Shown: positions 4,638 through 6,167 of the stretch, one piece after another
How the letters are laid out: each line of letters starts with the position of its first letter
How positions within the stretch are numbered: position 1 is the first letter of the stretch
DNA from: an uncultured Alphaproteobacteria bacterium
GTDB lineage: Bacteria > Pseudomonadota > Alphaproteobacteria > RF32 > CAG-239
Direction: 5' to 3'
NCBI GenBank assembly: GCA_900553115.1
Contig: USCF01000069.1
Location: forward strand, 1 to 6,167
DNA: 6,167 nucleotides
Notes under the pieces: generated by a model
The model's input: the letters and a program-made list of their open reading frames with translations, nothing else
Told to the model about the DNA's origin: nothing
The model's database searches: none
Made by a program: the position numbers and the translations under genes

Positions 4638-6167
4638 TTACGGCATAACCAGCGGAGAGCCCAAAATATTGGCGTTGAAAGGCAAAAGCTTTTCTCTTAG
4701 CCGGTCTACCTCAGGTCTTATGGCAGCAATGTTTTCCGGTGTGCTGTCAAACATTTGGATGACTGCCTCTATAAAATATTTGTGGGTTTGTCTTTCTTGA
4801 GGAGTGTAGTAAGAAAATTGATTTATCATTTTGTAGGCATAGCCTTTTTTCAAAAGATTTAGGGTGGTGGTGTAGGCGTTGTTTTGACTGGCAGCGCGAA
4901 AAGCCTTTAGTGTTTTGTCGCAGGTGTAGGCCCAATCATCAAGCCCAAACGCCTGTGTGCCGATAACTTGCTGAAACTCGTTGCGGAGTCCTAGCCATTT
5001 TACTTTGCGGGCAATGCTTTGGCATGGATTTACGGCGCTTTTTAAAAATGACACATTTTTATCAATACCGTTTTTTTCGTCCCAATAAGATATTAGTCCG
5101 CCGATGGCAATAAAATCTATTTCATGGCGGCCGCTGCTTTGAAAATTCTGTAATCCGTCCAGAGTGTCAATAAAGGCGGAAACATCAGCGGTGGAGAGCG
5201 GAGTGTTTTGGTCTGCGTTATAATGGCGCGGATTGTCTTTTTTCTTTTTTTGCGGAGCATCCAATGCAAAATCTTGGGCTGGTACTTTTTCTGCCAATCG
5301 GTCTAAAAATGCTCTTTTGATGCGGACGGCAGGTATGTTTGGACGAGAGGCTGATAGTTGCGGAAATTCCAGAGAGCCGGTATTTTCACCAAAAATCTGC
5401 GGCATTAGAAAGATATACAGTTCTGGTGAAACAAATTCTATATTTGGTATATTGGATAATTTGGAGGCTATGCGCTTAGGAAATTGGTGTTTTGTGCCTT
5501 TTATCCCCGGTAAGTCCAAGATTTTTCCCGATAAGCCAGGGACTTTGTATAGCATTGGACCGATATATGGATAAAAAACCGGCGGAATACGTTTCAGTTC
5601 TTGTAATAATTTTTCTTCGTCAGCGCTGTTAATGCGTTTTTCAACGTTTCCAAAATATTGAATATTGGCGGAAAATTCTTTATCAAAAACCGGAGGAATA
5701 TTCCAGCTGAAATCATAGTGCCAATCATAATCGCTAACGCTTTTTCTATATTCTTTTTCCCATTTTTCCGGCAGCTTTCCTATGTTGGCGGCATAGCTGT
5801 CTGCCATAGATTTATCCAGATATACTTTAATCTTGTCTCCGTTTGCCAATGTTCCATTTGATGCATCTGTCTGAAAATCGGCAGATGTAAGATCAGATCC
5901 TGTATAATCAAATGAAACGGCTCCTCCCGGGCTTATTCCGTTAAATGATACCTCCAGGTCTTTGAATGCATCAAATGTCTTAACCTCTTCCAGCCCTTTG
6001 ACTTTATAGGTTTTATTTTTATATTTCAGGTTGCATTTCACATATTTTGCATAATCTTTATTGACATTCCAGTTGTATTTGACTTTATCTTTGTTGGAAA
6101 GATTGCTGTCCGATTTCATTTCCACACTGACATAGGATTGCAGTACCGCTACCGGTGATATAGAATC
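4638..6167 (-). CDS. mosaic reading frame: Firmicutes-type repeat surface protein fragment joined to a protein of unknown function
   Basis: The frame is open from the window edge (6167) to TAA at 4640-4638, 510 codons with no stop. A GTG at 6125 could start it, but upstream codons are also open (ending DSISPVAVLQSYVSV) and read as the same protein, so I treat the 5' end as missing. Counting from that GTG, residues 1 to about 121 belong to an extracellular repeat protein (separate entry). Residues from about 122 to 495 (about 5762-4638) are a protein I do not recognise. This part is rich in Pro and aromatics, with IPPVF twice (143-147, 180-184), a run PYIGPMLYKVPGLSGKILDLPG, a basic KKKKDNPRHY linker near the middle, and a helical C-terminal half with several Cys and Trp. 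No membrane segment or catalytic motif is evident. It lies upstream of rpoZ on the same strand, with an 85-base gap and a separate promoter for rpoZ. Its real N-terminus is probably lost at the junction. Confidence 0.6.
   Translation of the reverse strand, partial: DSISPVAVLQSYVSVEMKSDSNLSNKDKVKYNWNVNKDYAKYVKCNLKYKNKTYKVKGLEEVKTFDAFKDLEVSFNGISPGGAVSFDYTGSDLTSADFQTDASNGTLANGDKIKVYLDKSMADSYAANIGKLPEKWEKEYRKSVSDYDWHYDFSWNIPPVFDKEFSANIQYFGNVEKRINSADEEKLLQELKRIPPVFYPYIGPMLYKVPGLSGKILDLPGIKGTKHQFPKRIASKLSNIPNIEFVSPELYIFLMPQIFGENTGSLEFPQLSASRPNIPAVRIKRAFLDRLAEKVPAQDFALDAPQKKKKDNPRHYNADQNTPLSTADVSAFIDTLDGLQNFQSSGRHEIDFIAIGGLISYWDEKNGIDKNVSFLKSAVNPCQSIARKVKWLGLRNEFQQVIGTQAFGLDDWAYTCDKTLKAFRAASQNNAYTTTLNLLKKGYAYKMINQFSYYTPQERQTHKYFIEAVIQMFDSTPENIAAIRPEVDRLREKLLPFNANILGSPLVMP
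5745..5775. other. right mosaic junction (Firmicutes-type to alphaproteobacterial-type sequence)
   Basis: Read on the minus strand, repeat-protein sequence (ending about YAANIGKLPEK) changes to the unknown protein (about WEKEYRKSVSDYDWHYDFSW). The exact point is blurred because EKEY also fits the expected end of the repeat unit (family members often read EKEYTVxGL). The frame stays open. The string GAAAAATGGGAA sits at the switch, resembling GAAAAAATGGAA at the left junction. Confidence 0.5.
5763..6167 (-). CDS. extracellular Ig-like repeat protein of Firmicutes type (internal fragment)
   Basis: This is the portion of the mosaic frame that reads as a Lachnospiraceae/Clostridia secreted or membrane-anchored protein with tandem beta-sandwich-like units. 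Two units are visible: one ending KNKTYKVKGLEEV, and a second running through FKDLEVSFNGISPGGAV and LANGDKIKVYLDKS to IGKLPEKWEKEY. Each appears to follow the pattern of a conserved NGDK-type strand and a closing K-x-Y-x-V-x-GL strand, the second being cut before its end. Such units are often found after an N-terminal zinc ribbon and a transmembrane helix, which would lie beyond 6167. The function of these units is not known to me. No start codon is needed here because the fragment is internal. Assignment by sequence style only. Confidence 0.5.

Noticed and set aside
540..5775. Central block as a mobile element inserted into a Firmicutes genome
   Set aside because: The content is core housekeeping (rpoZ, rsh, acpS) with no integrase or transposase, and the two flanks are from different genes, so a clean insertion does not explain them.
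1..6167. CRISPR array, tRNA, rRNA, transposase or insertion-sequence ends
   Set aside because: No regularly spaced direct repeats, no tRNA-like cloverleaf, no rRNA sequence and no transposase-like protein were seen; the junctions carry no terminal inverted repeats.

Overview
The window looks like a mosaic. A central block (about 555-5765) reads as a chromosome segment of an alphaproteobacterium of moderate-to-low GC, possibly an uncultured host- or gut-associated one. Both outer ends read as Firmicutes (Lachnospiraceae/Clostridia-like) coding sequence. The taxonomic reading rests on recognising protein families and gene order by eye; no search was run. All genes lie on the minus strand, so transcription runs from high to low coordinates.

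Right end (about 5766-6167): part of an extracellular, repeat-containing protein of the Firmicutes type, open at the window edge. It passes in frame, without a stop, into the C-terminal part of an unrelated protein of unknown function (about 4638-5765). Centre: rpoZ (RNA polymerase omega, with an unusually long Asp-rich tail), then rsh (bifunctional (p)ppGpp synthetase/hydrolase), then acpS (holo-ACP synthase). This is the familiar alphaproteobacterial rpoZ-rsh-acpS order, here without pdxJ. Candidate promoters precede rpoZ and rsh, and a hairpin terminator lies between these two genes, interleaved with the rsh promoter. rsh and acpS are 17 bases apart and probably co-transcribed.

Next comes a gene of unknown function (from 1366 downward) with its own good promoter. 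At about 550 its reading frame runs into the ATP-binding domain of a Firmicutes-type sensor histidine kinase. That kinase fragment carries a frameshift near 237. Its restored frame ends in an ATGA overlap with the start of a response regulator, which leaves the window at base 1.

The central genes link transcription (omega), the stringent response (Rsh) and fatty acid synthesis (AcpS). The two-component pair and the surface-protein fragment at the ends appear to belong to other genomic contexts. The main oddity is the two species-type switches, both on the same strand, both in frame, and both near a GAAAAA(A)TGG string. A chimeric assembly or chimeric read is the simplest explanation; real recombination is possible but less likely.
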